Source: Paragordius varius
Taxonomy: Eukaryota > Nematomorpha
NCBI GenBank assembly: GCA_964247055.1
Contig: OZ176053.1
Span: 6,200,001 to 6,264,000, forward strand
DNA: 64,000 nucleotides
Direction of reading: 5' to 3'
Each line of letters opens with the position of its first letter. Positions within the stretch are counted from its first letter, which is position 1. The position numbers and the translations under genes are program-made. Below the pieces are notes generated by a model. It did not search any database. It was not told the origin of the DNA and saw only the letters and a list, made by a program, of their open reading frames with translations. Positions 10,857 to 23,379 of the stretch are shown piece after piece.

Positions 10857-13106
10857 TATAAAAACGGAAAATGCTGGCTTTGTGATCTGTTTCCGGAAAA
10901 CCGGTAGACCCATTCAAATCCAAATTTCAAAAAAATATAATCATTAATGAATGCACCGAAAATAGCTTCGCCCTTTTTTGAATTAGGCCCCCACTTCGGG
11001 TCCACCCCGTGAAAAAAACGGTTTTTTTAAAAAATAGAAGTCCACAAAAATTGTGTCTTTGAGACAATTTTCCGGAAAACGTGTTGGACCATTCGATTTC
11101 AGATATGATTTTTTTACTTATATTCGATTGCGCCAAACATAGTCGGCTCGATTTTTTAATTTAGGTCGTCTTATTACCGGCTCCCCCCGTAAAATGCCAT
11201 TTTTTCAAAAAAATAAGTACACAAAAATAATTTTTCAAATTTATTTTTCACCCAAAGTATAAGACCATTAAAATTTTAATAAGGATTCCAGCTATTACCT
11301 GTTAAAAGGCCAAAATTTTAGCTAAGTGTTTCTTTGATGATAGCTGGTGGATAAGGAGATACCCGCTAAAAACTGACCCGTTTTATCGAAACACCGTGAC
11401 TTTGGGGCTAAATTTAAGAAAACCTATCAGGCCATATGAGTTCAATAACTGCTTAAAATATTACCCGTAAAAAGTCAAAAATTTAAGTCAAGCGGATTTT
11501 CTATAATAGCGGTTAAATAGGCCCTTTATGCCCTAAAAAATGCGCTATCATTGAACTATTTAGTTTTGAAGTCATTCTTTTATAAACTATTAAGAACATA
11601 TGGAATGTATGATGATTCCAGGTATTCCCGTATAAAGGCATTTTTTTAACTACATTTTTATATTGGCCTCTGGGTAGGGGGCTACCCGCACTGCGCCATC
11701 ATATTACAGCATGCCTTTGGAGCCAAATTTCAAAAAACCTCTCAGGCCATGTAAGTTCAATAACTGCTTAAAATATCACCCGTAACAAGGCAAAAATTTG
11801 ATTTGAGCGGTTTTTTTAAATTAGCAGTTAAATAGGCCCTTTACGCCCTAAAAATGCGCTATCATCAAACTATTATTTAGTTTTGAAACCATTCTTCCAA
11901 TATTAAGAGGATATGGAATGAATGATGATTCCAGGTATTTTTATATTGGCCTCTAAGTAGAGAGCTACCCGCTTTAAACTGGGCCACCATATCAAAATTG
12001 CGTTATTTAGGAGTTAATTTTCAGAAATCAGGCCATATATGTTTTATAAGGGCCTGAAATATTACCTTAAAAAGCCAAAAATATACGCGGAGCGGATTTT
12101 TTAAATTAGCGGTCAAATAGGCTCTGGGTAGGGGACTACCCGCGTAAAAGTACATCACTATATCGATACAGCATGCCTTTGGAGCCAAATTTCAGAAAAC
12201 TTATAAGACTATGTGAGTTCAATAAGGGCCAAAAATATTTATTACCCCTTAAAAAACAAATATTTTAGTATAGGGGATTATTTCAATGAGTCGCTAAGAA
12301 AAGTTTTACGCCCTGGAAAATTCGCCGCCCTAGAACAATTTTTTGGTTTTAAGCAATATTTCCAAGAACATATAGGAACATATGGACATTATAATTCCAG
12401 ATATTCCTCATATAAAGACAAAAAATTTGCCCAACGCTTTTTTATACCTGCCTCTTGGTAAGAAGCTACCCGCCAAAAACTGTGCCACTATATAGAAATT
12501 GCGTTGTTTTGGGACTAATATAAAACACATGCCATATGAGCTCATTTAAAGTTCGAAATATTACCCGTAAGGTAAAAATTAAGTTCGGGCCTTTTTTATT
12601 AGCCGTTAATTTGGGGCCTTTATGCCCAAATACGCCATCATATAACGATTATTTAGTGTTAAGACATTTTTTCGAATAACCCATGAGACGATGATCTTAA
12701 AGATGATTCCAAATATTTTCCTTATAAAGGCAAAAAATTTAATTTAGTGCTTTTTTCATATAGGCCTATGGGTAGGAGTCTACCGGTTAAAACTGAGACT
12801 CCATACAAAAATGGCGTGGTTTTGGAGTTAATTTTTAAAATTAAGAAGCCATACGAGTTCAATAAAGGCTTTAAATATTATCCATAAAAAGGTAAAAATT
12901 ATAGTATAGCCGTCAATTTGAAGCCTTTACACCAGTAAACAATATATTAGTATGAATGCACCGTTTTGAAAATCCTATGACATCATAGCTATTAAATAAT
13001 GTCGAAATAATCTACATATATGGATTATTTTATTGTTCCGTTTCTCAAATATCCCCCAAAAGTCCGAAGTTCCTCGGGCTGCGTAGCAGCACGAGATTTA
13101 CGCTAG
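10857..13106 (+). mobile_element. Helitron-like non-autonomous element with internal tandem repeats
   Basis: The 5' end is TCTATATATTTATAAAAACG preceded by A. The 3' end is CTAG (13103-13106) followed by T, seven bases after an imperfect hairpin at 13073-13095 (arms CTCG..CTGC and GCAG..CGAG). TC start, 3' hairpin, CTAG end and A/T flanks are the Helitron hallmarks. The body is about a dozen diverged ~155-bp units alternating as two types: one around ccatatgagttcaataa plus attacccgtaaaaagg, the other around catatggaatgaatgatgat plus gggtagggagctacccgc. Together they make ~310-bp dimers. The 5' part has two copies of a ttttccggaaaac unit. No replicase/helicase frame is present. Confidence 0.6.
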
Positions 13107-14032
13107 TAATAATATAAATTATTTTAAAAAATACCGATATGAATTTAATTTAAATAATTTTTTAAAATTTTTGCCTGAAAAAGAGAGTGGCGGTTCCCTC
13201 CTATTTGATTTATAATTGTTAGATTAAAGGAATGCAGGTTTTAGTTAATTAAGGAAAAACTTATCAATGTGAACGGCGCTTGATTTTCCGGGGGAGGGTG
13301 GGAAAGTGTGCAATTTTAAACATTAATTTTGGGAAATTGAATTCTACGCATTGCTCATTTTAATGATTCAATAATTTTTTGACATATTGTTAATACTAAA
13401 AATAAAATACTAGGATGAATCATAAAAATAGTTTAACCCTTTGACCGATCCGTGCCCATAACTCGCCGATGGCGTTCCGATGTTATGTTAGGCGGGTTTT
13501 AGGTTTTTAGATTATTAGGTTTTGCTCGGTTTGCCACAACAAATAAATGCTATACGCATAAAATACAGTCCTAATTCATTAATATGATCATCCGATAATT
13601 TTTTAAAACAGCAAATTGTACAGAAGGAAACCATTAATTTACTTACTTGCATAAAAAACTGTTCTATTATTTTGAACTCATTTGTTGTATAAATTATTTT
13701 TTATAGATATTCATTTAGTACTTTAACTTAACTTGTATAGTAATCAATAGATTTAGTATTTGCCTCATTTCCAATTTTAATAATTTTGACTCGCAATAAA
13801 ATTTATAGAAAATATTTGCCTCCAAAGAAGACGAATTCATTAAATAAGTGCCCATGCGCGTTAAGGTTCAGACCTTTCAATGCGGTTCTTCTAAGTTGTG
13901 TATCTGAACAAATGTAACTCAACATAATATAGATCAGTTTTGACATTTATTTTTATATGTTAACAAATCATATAAAAAAATAATTTTTTTTTATTTAATT
14001 ATTTCATAAGTTAATAATAGTGACTGTGGTAA
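13107..14032. other. Spacer between the two Helitron-like elements
   Basis: AT-rich, with a G-rich patch at 13289-13308 (ccgggggagggtgggaaagt). No gene or repeat family recognised. Confidence 0.35.
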
Positions 14033-15990
14033 TCTATGTATTTATAAAAATGCTGGCTTTGTGATCTGTTTCCGGAAAACCGGTAGACCCATTTAAATTC
14101 AAATGTGGAAAAAAATAATCATTAATGAATGCTCCGACAATAGCTTCGCCCTTTTTTGAATTTGGCCCCTAGTTCAGACCCTCCCCGTGTCAAAAACGTT
14201 TTTTCAAAAAACAGTAAGTCCATAAAAATCGTGTCTTTGATATAATTTTCCGGAAAACATGTTGAACCATTCAATTTCATTATGATCCGTTTTTACTTTT
14301 TTTCGATTGCGCCGAACATCGGCTCGCTTTTTTAATTTACCCTCTTTTTACCCGCTCCCCCCGTAAAATGCCATTTTTTTCAGTCCACAAAAATAATTTT
14401 TGGATCTATTTTTCGCCCAAGGTATGAGACCGTAAAATTCAATGAGGATACCAGATATTCCCTGTTAAAAGAAAAAATTTTAGCCGTGCGTTTTTTTATA
14501 TTGACTGCTGGGTAAGGAGATATCCGCTAAAAACTACCCCGTCATATCGAAATAGCGTGCCTTTGGGGCTAAATTTCAGAAACCTATCGGGTCATATGAG
14601 TTTAATAGGTGCTTAAATATTACCCGTAACAAGGCAAAAATAGGTCGTGCGGATTTTTATAATTAGCCGTTAATTATCCCTTCACGCCCTGAAAAATGCG
14701 CCACCATAGAATGATTTTTTGGTTTTGAGGCAATTTTTCCAAAAACTCATGAGAGCATATGGAATCAATCCTGATTTCAGGAATTCTCCGTAAAAAGGCA
14801 AAAATTTTAATCAAGCGCTTTTTTGTATCAGTCTCTGGGTAGGGAGCTACCCGCCTAAAACTGCGCCACCATATCGAAATTGCGTTGTTTAGTTAATTTT
14901 CAGAAAACTTATCGGGCCATATTTGTAAGGGTCTTAAATATTACCCGTAAAAAAGGCAAAAATTTAAGTCGAACGGTTTTAATAAATTCGTTAATTAGGC
15001 CCTTTACGCCCTAAAAATGCGCTATCATTAGGCTATTATTTTTGAAACCATTCTTCCATATTAAGAACATATGGAACGAATGATGATTCCAGGTATTTCC
15101 CTATAAAGGCAAAAAATTTTATCGAACGTATTTTATATTTTGGGTAGGGGCAACCCGCTTACAACTGCGCCACCATATCGATACCGCATGACTTTGGACG
15201 CTAATTTTATAAAACTTATCTGGCCATATGAGTTCATATGGTCTTGAAATATTACCCGTAAAAAGGCAAAAATTTAAGTAGAACGGTTTTATTTAATTAC
15301 CCCTTAATTAGTGCCCTGAAAATGCGGCACCATAGAATTGCGACAATTTTTCGAATATCACACGAGAGCATATGGAATCCATGATTCCAAGTATTACCCG
15401 AATTAAGGTAAAAAATTTAATCGAGCGTTTTTTTGTTTCGCCCCCGAGGCTACTCACACAACATGCCTTTGCAGCCAAATTTTAGAAAACCTATGAGACT
15501 ATGTGAGTTCAATAAGGGCCAAAAATATTTATTACCCCTTAAAAACAAATATTTTAGTATAGGGGGTTATTTTAATGAGTCGCTAAGTAAAGTTTTACCC
15601 TGAAAAATGCGCCGCCATCGAACAATTTTTTAGTTTTGAAGCAATATTTCCAAAATCTTATACGAACATATGGAATTTATGAAATTCCAGATATTCCCCA
15701 TATAAAGACAAAAATTTTGCCCAACGCTTCCTTTATACCTGCCCCTGGGTAAGGAGCTACCTGCCAAAAACTGCGCCACTATATAGAAGCGTTGTTTTGG
15801 AGACAATTTTCAAAAATCTTAAGAAGCCATACCAGTCTAATAAAGTGAGCCCTTTTATTCAAATAGCGGCTTGGCAGGCTCCAACTTAAATTATCATGTT
15901 TAACACGGTAAAAAACTTAATACACAAAAATTTATTAGCAATTTTAATTTAATTAAATCAACTGCTGGCTTTCTGATCTGTTACGCTAGT
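14033..15990 (+). mobile_element. Second Helitron-like element with the same tandem repeats
   Basis: It starts TCTATGTATTTATAAAAATG after A and repeats the layout of the element at 10857: the tttccggaaaaccgg segment, then alternating ~155-bp units up to about 15860. A normal 3' hairpin is not visible. A short piece at 15961-15989 (tgctggctttctgatctgtt plus acgctag) looks like a 5' end joined to a CTAG end. The right limit is therefore uncertain. Confidence 0.5.
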
Positions 15991-17120
15991 TGTGCATAAA
16001 AATGAATGAAGTGTCTGATTAATATTTATACATATTTATATTCCTCGGGCGCCTTGTTACATAATACAAACTGTATATAAGGGCATTGATCAGAATTTAA
16101 GGCATTCTACTGTTCTTTAAATATTTTAGGGACTAAATTGTAAATTTTAAAGGGAAATCGTTTTTATAGCTTATTCGATGTGTACCATATAAATATTCTA
16201 TTACTCGAATTCTTTAGTATATAATATGAAGTTGTATAATTTTTTATTTTCTTCTCCCTTTATCAAATACACCCATAAAAAAGTTTTTAGTTATGAAACA
16301 TGATAGTATTAAAAACTTAAATACAAATTTTAAATTGATCACCAATCCTAGTAAATATTAATCATCACAATTGAAAAAAATAAATTATCAATCCTGTTTG
16401 ACTTATTTCCCTTTATGGTTAACAACAAAATTTGCAAATAAAACAAAATAAAAATCAAAAAAATACCACAAAAGAATATAAGAAAGATTGAAAATTTCAT
16501 TGTTTTGAAAGGCAAAAAAATAAAATGATGATTATCCTCAACTTAAATAGTTTGAGGTTATATTATTTTCGTCTCATAAGTGGACTAGGATATGATAAAT
16601 TACCAAAAAAGCATTAAAAATATAATTGTGACAGTAATTATAAATTTTAACAAAATACATAAGCCATTACACACATTTATCTTTTACACCTAATAATAGG
16701 AATTTAAATTAGGACGATAATTATATAAATAAATAATTCTATAGAGTTTTTATTTGATCGTATTGACTATGTATATGACTGTAAAAGGGTAGTCAGAAAA
16801 TAAAAAAATATACTAATTTTTTTAGTATTACTAATTTAAATTTTAAATAGGCCTGGCTAGATTAAAAGAAAAAAAACGTTATTTACATTTTTTTATCAAA
16901 AATAATCGAATAGTTTTCCAAATTAGGTAATAAAATAATAATGAAAAGGGAACACGCGTCAACTAATATTATATTCAAATATTATATAAACCTCATCTTA
17001 AAACAATATAATTTAAGGCGTAAAATTAAAAAAAGATATGAATCCAATTTTATTTATATTTAATGATGCATAATAAACATCCTCATATTTTGCTTTTAAT
17101 AAATAAATATATTTTTAATA
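15991..17120. other. Spacer, nothing recognised
   Basis: Very AT-rich (long A and T runs). No supported exon, and no family I could match elsewhere in the window. Confidence 0.35.
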
Positions 17121-19672
17121 TAGGGTGACCAGACGTCCCACTTTTTCAGGATTATATTAAAAAAATTTTTATATGCATTTTAATTTTTTATAAAAAATTT
17201 ATTTTTTTATCTGTTTAAATTTTTTATCATTAGTTTTCTTTAAAATCAATATCAATTTTAAATTAAATTAAATTAAAAATATTTATTTTTTTCGAATTTA
17301 TATCCTATGATTATACACTTTGCTTCCTACTCTGCCAACTTTACCAAAAAGACAAATTAATACCACAAATCGGTAGCTTATACGTTTACACCAGATAATT
17401 AAGGTAATAAAATATTTTTTTACTAATATTAGTTTAAAAATATGAGTGCAAAAAGAGGTTGTAAATTTAAGGATGAATTAATGAAAGAATATCTTTTTAT
17501 CAAAAAAAACGAAGAATAGATCATTTGTTAAATGTTCTTTATGCGAGGGGGGAATTCACCCTAGCACATGGCGGCAAGCATGATATTAAAAAGCATATGG
17601 AAACACATAAACATAAAAAATGTTTGGATATGGCGGCATCGTCTTACAAAATGAGCGATTTTTATCGAAAAACCGCTTTTGAATAGGAAGAAAAGAATTT
17701 GGCATTAGCCGAAAGCGTTTTGACTTTTCATTCACAATCATTTCTTTAAATCTATGATTGTTCCTCACATGTTATTCGTACCTTATTCAATAAAAAATTT
17801 ACATGTGCCCGTACAAAGGCTGAAGGAATTGTATGCAATGTCCTTTCGCCACATGCCTTTTCTGAAATACAAAAAGATTTGCTGAAAATTAATTATCGCT
17901 ATACTCTGATGTATCAAATCACAAGGAAACAAAATTATTACAGTGGCGTACCGAGCATTTGCGGCGCCCGGGGCATAAAACTTTTATGGCGCCCCCCCTC
18001 CCCCTTATATTTAAAAGCCAATAAAACAATTCAGTAAAAAAATACAAACGTTGTAACCTAAACACCATAGATAAGACAGCACAGTCATATATAAATCTAT
18101 TAAATATATATATTTATATGATACTAAATTTATTCAATGGTACTAATTAGGTGAATGATAGAGTATATATTATATGGATTATTACCTAAATTGCTGAAAA
18201 ATCTCATTTGAAAGTTCTTATTATTTTTGCATAATTACAATGTAATTATAAAAAATCATTTAGGCGCCCCTAAATAACGGCGCCCGGGGCATGATGCACC
18301 CCCTTGCCCCCCCATCGGTACGCCCCTGAATTATTACTAAGATATTTTGATCCGGAAACCGGAGTAAAAATTAAAATTGATTTTATTTCCTACCTGGTGA
18401 AAATTCCGACATAATTTTTGATTCAATAATGAATATTCTAGAAAAAAATAATTTAAAAGACAAAATCATCGCATATTGTTCTGAACACCAATATGAACTT
18501 CGGTGGAAAAGCAAGGACGGGAACAAAAAATATTTTTCATAAATTAGCAGATAATCCTAATCAAAACATGATTGGCGTTGGGTGTGCAGCGTATATTATA
18601 CACAAAGCTATTCAAACAGGTCTGATTTACCCCTAGTGATAAATTTAGTTGTTAAATATATTCCTATTTTTATATATACACAGTACGCGTTGAAACGCTT
18701 AAGGAATTCTGTGAAAATGCAGAAGTTCAATATCAAAAAATGCTTGGATATTGTAAAACTCGTTTGTTAGCTCTTCTGCCAGCCATCGAAAGAATTTTAA
18801 AAATGTATGATTCTCTAAAACCTATTATAGGACAAATGTCCTACAACTTTGGAAAAGTTTTTTGAAAGTGATTCTTTTAAAAATATGGTTAGAGTTCCTA
18901 CATAATCAAGCATCTCTCTTTCAAAATGTTATTAAATTGATAGAAGGTGATAAAATTTCGGCAATCGTAGCCAATGAAGTTAGTAACCTTCCAATGAAGA
19001 AAGGTTAGTAAATAATTTTATACCATAAACCATCCGCAATATTATAAATAATTTAGAAAAAAAGGCTTAATAAATCGCCAAGATATCCTGTACCATATAA
19101 TAATGTTTTATACAAACTTTAAAGATTATTTGGAAGACTGGACGGGGCAATTCAATGAAACTGACCATTTTCATTGAATAACATTAAAACCAGAATTTAT
19201 TGGCGCGATGTTCAAAAATCATTTGATAACATCTGCATCTCCCAAAAATTCCCAAAAAGTAATCTTTCACAAAATGATTTTTTCTAAAGTATAAAAAATA
19301 TATTAATAATGAAAAACTTAATTGATGGACAATAGAAAAATACATTAGAAAAGAAATGGTTGGAAATATTTCATCATTTTGAAACAAATGTTCCATACAA
19401 TAATATTTTAAAAATTGTGGAATTCGCACTATCTTTACCAGGAACCAACGCTGCTACTGATCCCGTTTTTTCCACAGTAAATCAGGTGTGGACATCGGAA
19501 AAATCAAATTTTAATGTTGAAACTTTAAAGGCCATTTTATCTGTCAAATATAATTTGACAAATTCTTGGGAAAACGATGACAATCTGCTAAAACGCATTC
19601 ACTCAATAAAAAATATACCAAAGAATAAAATATTTTCTTATATTTATAGAGTTTTTGTGTTAAAAAAAATTA
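17121..19672 (+). pseudogene. hAT transposase relic, forward part
   Basis: The 5' terminal repeat is TAGGGTGACCAGACGTCCCA. A decayed transposase follows. From 17442 MSAKRGCKFKDELMKEYLFI leads, through frame breaks, into a BED-type finger region (GGKHDIKKHMETHKHKK) and then FYRKTAF. The C-terminal dimerisation region is at 19380-19560 (VEFALSLPGTNAATD, then VETLKAILSVKYNLTN), as in ZBED-like/hAT transposases. A MITE is inserted at 17941-18328. There is no 3' terminus: the sequence passes into an inverted copy of the same element at about 19700. It is not functional. Confidence 0.8.
17941..18328. mobile_element. hAT-type MITE with perfect 8-bp target duplication
   Basis: Ends are CAGTGGCGTACCGA and TCGGTACGCCCCTG, a 14-bp near-perfect inverted pair. 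The flanks are AATTATTA on both sides (17933-17940 and 18329-18336), an intact 8-bp duplication. The subterminal parts are GC-rich (gcggcgcccggggcat, inverted at the right end). The 388-bp element is inserted in the decayed hAT transposase. The duplication is undamaged, so the insertion is relatively young. Confidence 0.9.
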
Positions 19673-19699
19673 TTTGAAATATTGTATAAGTCTTTATAA

Positions 19700-20729
19700 T
19701 AATTTGTCAAATTTTTGAACACCTAAAATGGCATTTAAAGTTTCAAATTTGTTTTTTCCATGTCCACACTTGATTTACTGTGGAAACACGCGTTCAATAG
19801 CAGTGGTTCCAGATAAAGATAATGCAAATTCTACCATTTTCGAAATATTATTGTGAGGATATAGTTCGTTTAAAAATGATTATTTCAAACCATTTCTATT
19901 CTATTGTATTTTTTTCTGTTGTCCATAATTTAAGTTTTCAATATCAATATATTTATTTAATAATGATACTTCAGAAAAACGAGTCATTGAATTGCACCGT
20001 CTTGTCTTCCAAATAATCTTTTCAGTTTGTATTAAACATTTTTATATCCTGGCTATTCATTAAGCCTTGTTTTTCTGGATGATTTATAATATTGCGATTA
20101 GGTAATAGTATAAACTTATTTTCTAACCTTTATTGACTGGAATTTTAGACATTTGTCCTGTAAAAATAGGATTCTAGGCAATCACACATATTTAAAAAAT
20201 TTTCAATAGCTGGCAAAAGAGCTAACCAACGAGTTCTACAATATCCAAGCATTATACCAACTACATTTTCCACATCCAGGGGTAACAAATCAGCAGCCCT
20301 CTTGAATAACATGTGTATCCGCCAATAATGTTTTGATTAAGATTATTCGCAAAATATTATAAAAATGTGCCGCTCCTTGAGCGCACTTTGCGATGATTTA
20401 TTTTTTAAATTATTTTTTCCCAGAATATTCGTTATTGAAGTAAAATTTAAGTTGGAATTTTCACTGGGTAGAGAATGAGAGTGGGAAATAATTTTGTGCG
20501 TCAGAATATAGCGATATAAAATTTCTGCAAATCTTTTTCTATTTCAGAAAATGCATGTGGTGAAAGGACATTGCATACAATCGCTTCACTCTTTGTATTT
20601 GTGTTAAAAGTAAAATAAATATTACAATAAATTTTTTTGTATAAAAATTTTTGGTTGTACCCCCCCCCCCTATGTCCCCCTTTTCTCAGATTTGTCCCGC
20701 TTTTTCCTTCAAAAAATCTGGTCACCCTA
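19700..20729 (-). pseudogene. hAT relic, inverted partner of 17121-19672
   Basis: Reverse complement of the same transposase. 19740-19850 mirrors the C-terminal region (tccacacttgatttactgtg), 20200-20280 mirrors the central part, and 20500-20600 mirrors the region near 17820-17900. The outer end is tctggtcaccctaa, the same 5' terminus as at 17121. Both outer ends of the pair are thus 5' ends. The flanks ttttaata and agtattaa do not match, so this was not one simple insertion. Confidence 0.75.
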
Positions 20730-20929
20730 AGTATTAATATCAAGTTTTTTATAGAATTTTATTATCTTTTTAGGCAGTTATAATTTCCACACATAATTAA
20801 AGGTTGTGATCACTGTAGCAGTCAAAGCTTGGATAACACTTAATAACGTTTAGAAATAAGCTTTTACATTTATTCTTATCAATTATGTAATCTTACGGTA
20901 TTTTTTGGAGGAAAACATGTGTAGAGACG

Positions 20930-21370
20930 TCCTTTGGGTCGCTAGTTAAAGGTGTTGGCTTTGAAAAATATTTTTTTCAGGCAAAATTTCTTTAATCCAT
21001 CGCTTCTGTCATTTTCTGTTCCCAATTCTTTGCTCTGGGTATCTATCGTCCTCCCCTTATAAAATCTTTTTTGGTACTTGCTTTATTGCTGTTTCCAGCT
21101 CATTGTATAACGTTTCACATCGCTGAAATTGGAGCGTAAATATTTTTATAGTTGAGGTAGTTTTGATGCTTGCCTTAAATTAAAATTTTCCAATTTCTTT
21201 CTCATTAATACCTGTTCTATTGTATTTAAACGTGCTGTGGCCAGAATAAAATAATAGGTGATTTTCAAAAGCTAAGCTACCAAAAAAGGAATGTGTGTAT
21301 CGGAGACATTCAATATGTCGATATTATGTTTTATCATTTCCTTTGTTACAATGGCGTGAATCAAAATTTT
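20930..21370 (-). pseudogene. RTE-type LINE endonuclease fragment
   Basis: On the minus strand, pieces of an apurinic-type endonuclease can be read. These are IHAIVTKEMIKHNIDILNVS (near 21360-21300), then LQFQRCETLYNELETAIKQV PKK (21130-21060, as FYNELE..I..VPKKD of RTE elements), and in another frame LGTENDRSDGLKKFC and FFKANTFN (21020-20950, as LG.RN.RG..L.EFC...L.I.NT.F). Several frame breaks and gaps are present, and no reverse transcriptase follows. It is a short decayed fragment. Confidence 0.65.
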
Positions 21371-22863
21371 TAATAATTAAAATAGTTTTTTAAATTTTTT
21401 GGCAATATTTTTTAGTATCCGCGGTGCAGGACAGCCCCTGTCTAAATTCATTATTATAATCTTGGCAAAATCTGTTTAAGCGACTATTTTAATGTGTATA
21501 ATTAATTGTTGCAATCTCATCCTATTACGGCTATTATTGGTATATATTTTAATGTAATCACATGTGGCAATGATTTTTGTATTATCTTTCACAGTTGTAA
21601 CCGCTAGATTTAAAAATTAAAAAAATTTCATCACTATTCACCGGAAATATAAAGAAAATTTCAAAATATTTCTCGGTGATATATTTATAAGGCCTTTTTT
21701 AATAATAATTACACCAAGAGGTCTATATATATTTAATTACACACTTAGAACAAGAAAATTCAACCCTGATCTGAGTAAAAAATGTGGCTAAGGAGTTTTT
21801 ATTTAAGTATCCACCCATTCTGTAATTTTCATTACAATTTAGACAAAATTATATATGTTTGTTATTTATATTATTTTCATGATTTCGGCAGGACGGATCT
21901 ACAAAGTGTAGGTTAAATATAAAAAAGAATTTAAAAAGTTTTTTGGCATTACAGTTAAAATCATTTTTCCTCTTTGTGGATTAACTTTTAAATATGAAAA
22001 CAATTTTTTTGGAGTGGGGGGGGGGGGGGGGGGGTGATTCGTATAAAGTCTCAAATATACAATCAACACATTTCATTATTAAAAATGAGCTCATTGCTAA
22101 TAAAAAAAATATATAATTCTATATGAATTAATCTACAGGCATTATAACATAGCTTCAGGCTTAAGGGATATTTAGCAAAAACATAAGACAAACCTGTATT
22201 ATATGTAAAAATGGTTTAAACGGGGTCATATAAAAACAAACAGTTATATCCAAAACTGGTTGTCTGAGGTCTAATCTGCTCTAAACCAGTAACCTTTGCT
22301 ATATATAATGCAATGTTAGAATATGTGATATCAAATAAAGATAAAAGGTAAAATTTAAAATTCACCAAATTTTATAGGTATTTAAATATATTGAAATATT
22401 AACCCTTTTAACTGTAGCAAAATCAGTAATTATTTTATCATGCTTAATTAAATATTTGTTGTATTTAAATCATTGGGTGTTAATTAAATGCTTAAAATAA
22501 AATTGGCCCTAAAAGGAGCTGATGATGACACAATTTCGTAAGAACCGTTACAGTTTAAAGGGCCAAATTAAGAAATGAATTAAAGATTGCATAACATTTC
22601 AATAATACCAAATGTTTTCGAAAAACTATATAAGTCAGGTGTCCGTTGAATTATTATTATAAAATTTCTTTGATGAATTTTTTTGCAATGAAATATACGC
22701 TACTATTATTATTCATCCATCTACTTTTTCAGGATTCTTTGGGATGTAAAAATTATTTTACAGTTTTTTTCATGTGTAACAATTGGTTTCATCACATTTG
22801 AAAAGACACTGCTCCTAATTTTTTGTCAAAAATATTTCAGGAATTTAAATTATTCCATTAAAC
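21371..22863. other. Spacer with a poly-G tract
   Basis: AT-rich with an uninterrupted run of 19 G at 22016-22034. At 22688 an ATG opens MKYTLLLLFIHLLFQDSLG, a signal-peptide-like stretch ending at a GT. It could be a first exon for the gene at 23380 but this is not proven. Nothing else recognised. Confidence 0.35.
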
Positions 22864-23131
22864 CAGGGGTGTTTAACACGCGGCCTTCCGGGGCATTATA
22901 AGTGGCGAGAAAAAATTTGGAGATTCATAATTTACTAGTATATGCTCACAAAACCTTAGTTAATTGATATTTCTCAAACAAATTTTCAAGTCTTTCTTGC
23001 AAAATAACTAGAAAAAATGTTATATTTCTCATTTAGTTTAGAGTTTTATGTTTTAAATTTAATAAATTATATTAATGCCCATACATCATTTCAAATGCGG
23101 CCCGCGAAGCCACTTGCGTTGGACACCCCTG
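22864..23131. mobile_element. hAT-type MITE, 268 bp
   Basis: It begins CAGGGGTGTTTAACACGCGG and ends GCGTTGGACACCCCTG, inverted. The flanks cattaaac (22856-22863) and aattaaac (23132-23139) match at seven of eight positions, as for an aged 8-bp duplication. Same family as 6395-7495. Confidence 0.8.
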
Positions 23132-23379
23132 AATTAAACTTTTACAAAGCATTTAAAAATTTTATTTTAACTCACGTTTAATTTTTTATATAAATTAAAA
23201 TATAAATATATCTATAAATAGCATTCCTTGGAACGGACCCTATTAATGTCGAATTTTCTGAATATTATAAAGATCGACCCTACCATGTAATTATATATCA
23301 TTTATGTTGTGGTTAATTAATATCAGACTTAATTTTCAATATTAATATATTTTCTAAATTATTTCGTATTTTATTTTAG

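Noticed and set aside
12213-12461. 82-codon open frame
   Set aside because: It lies wholly within the Helitron-like tandem units and follows their repeat pattern; no family similarity.
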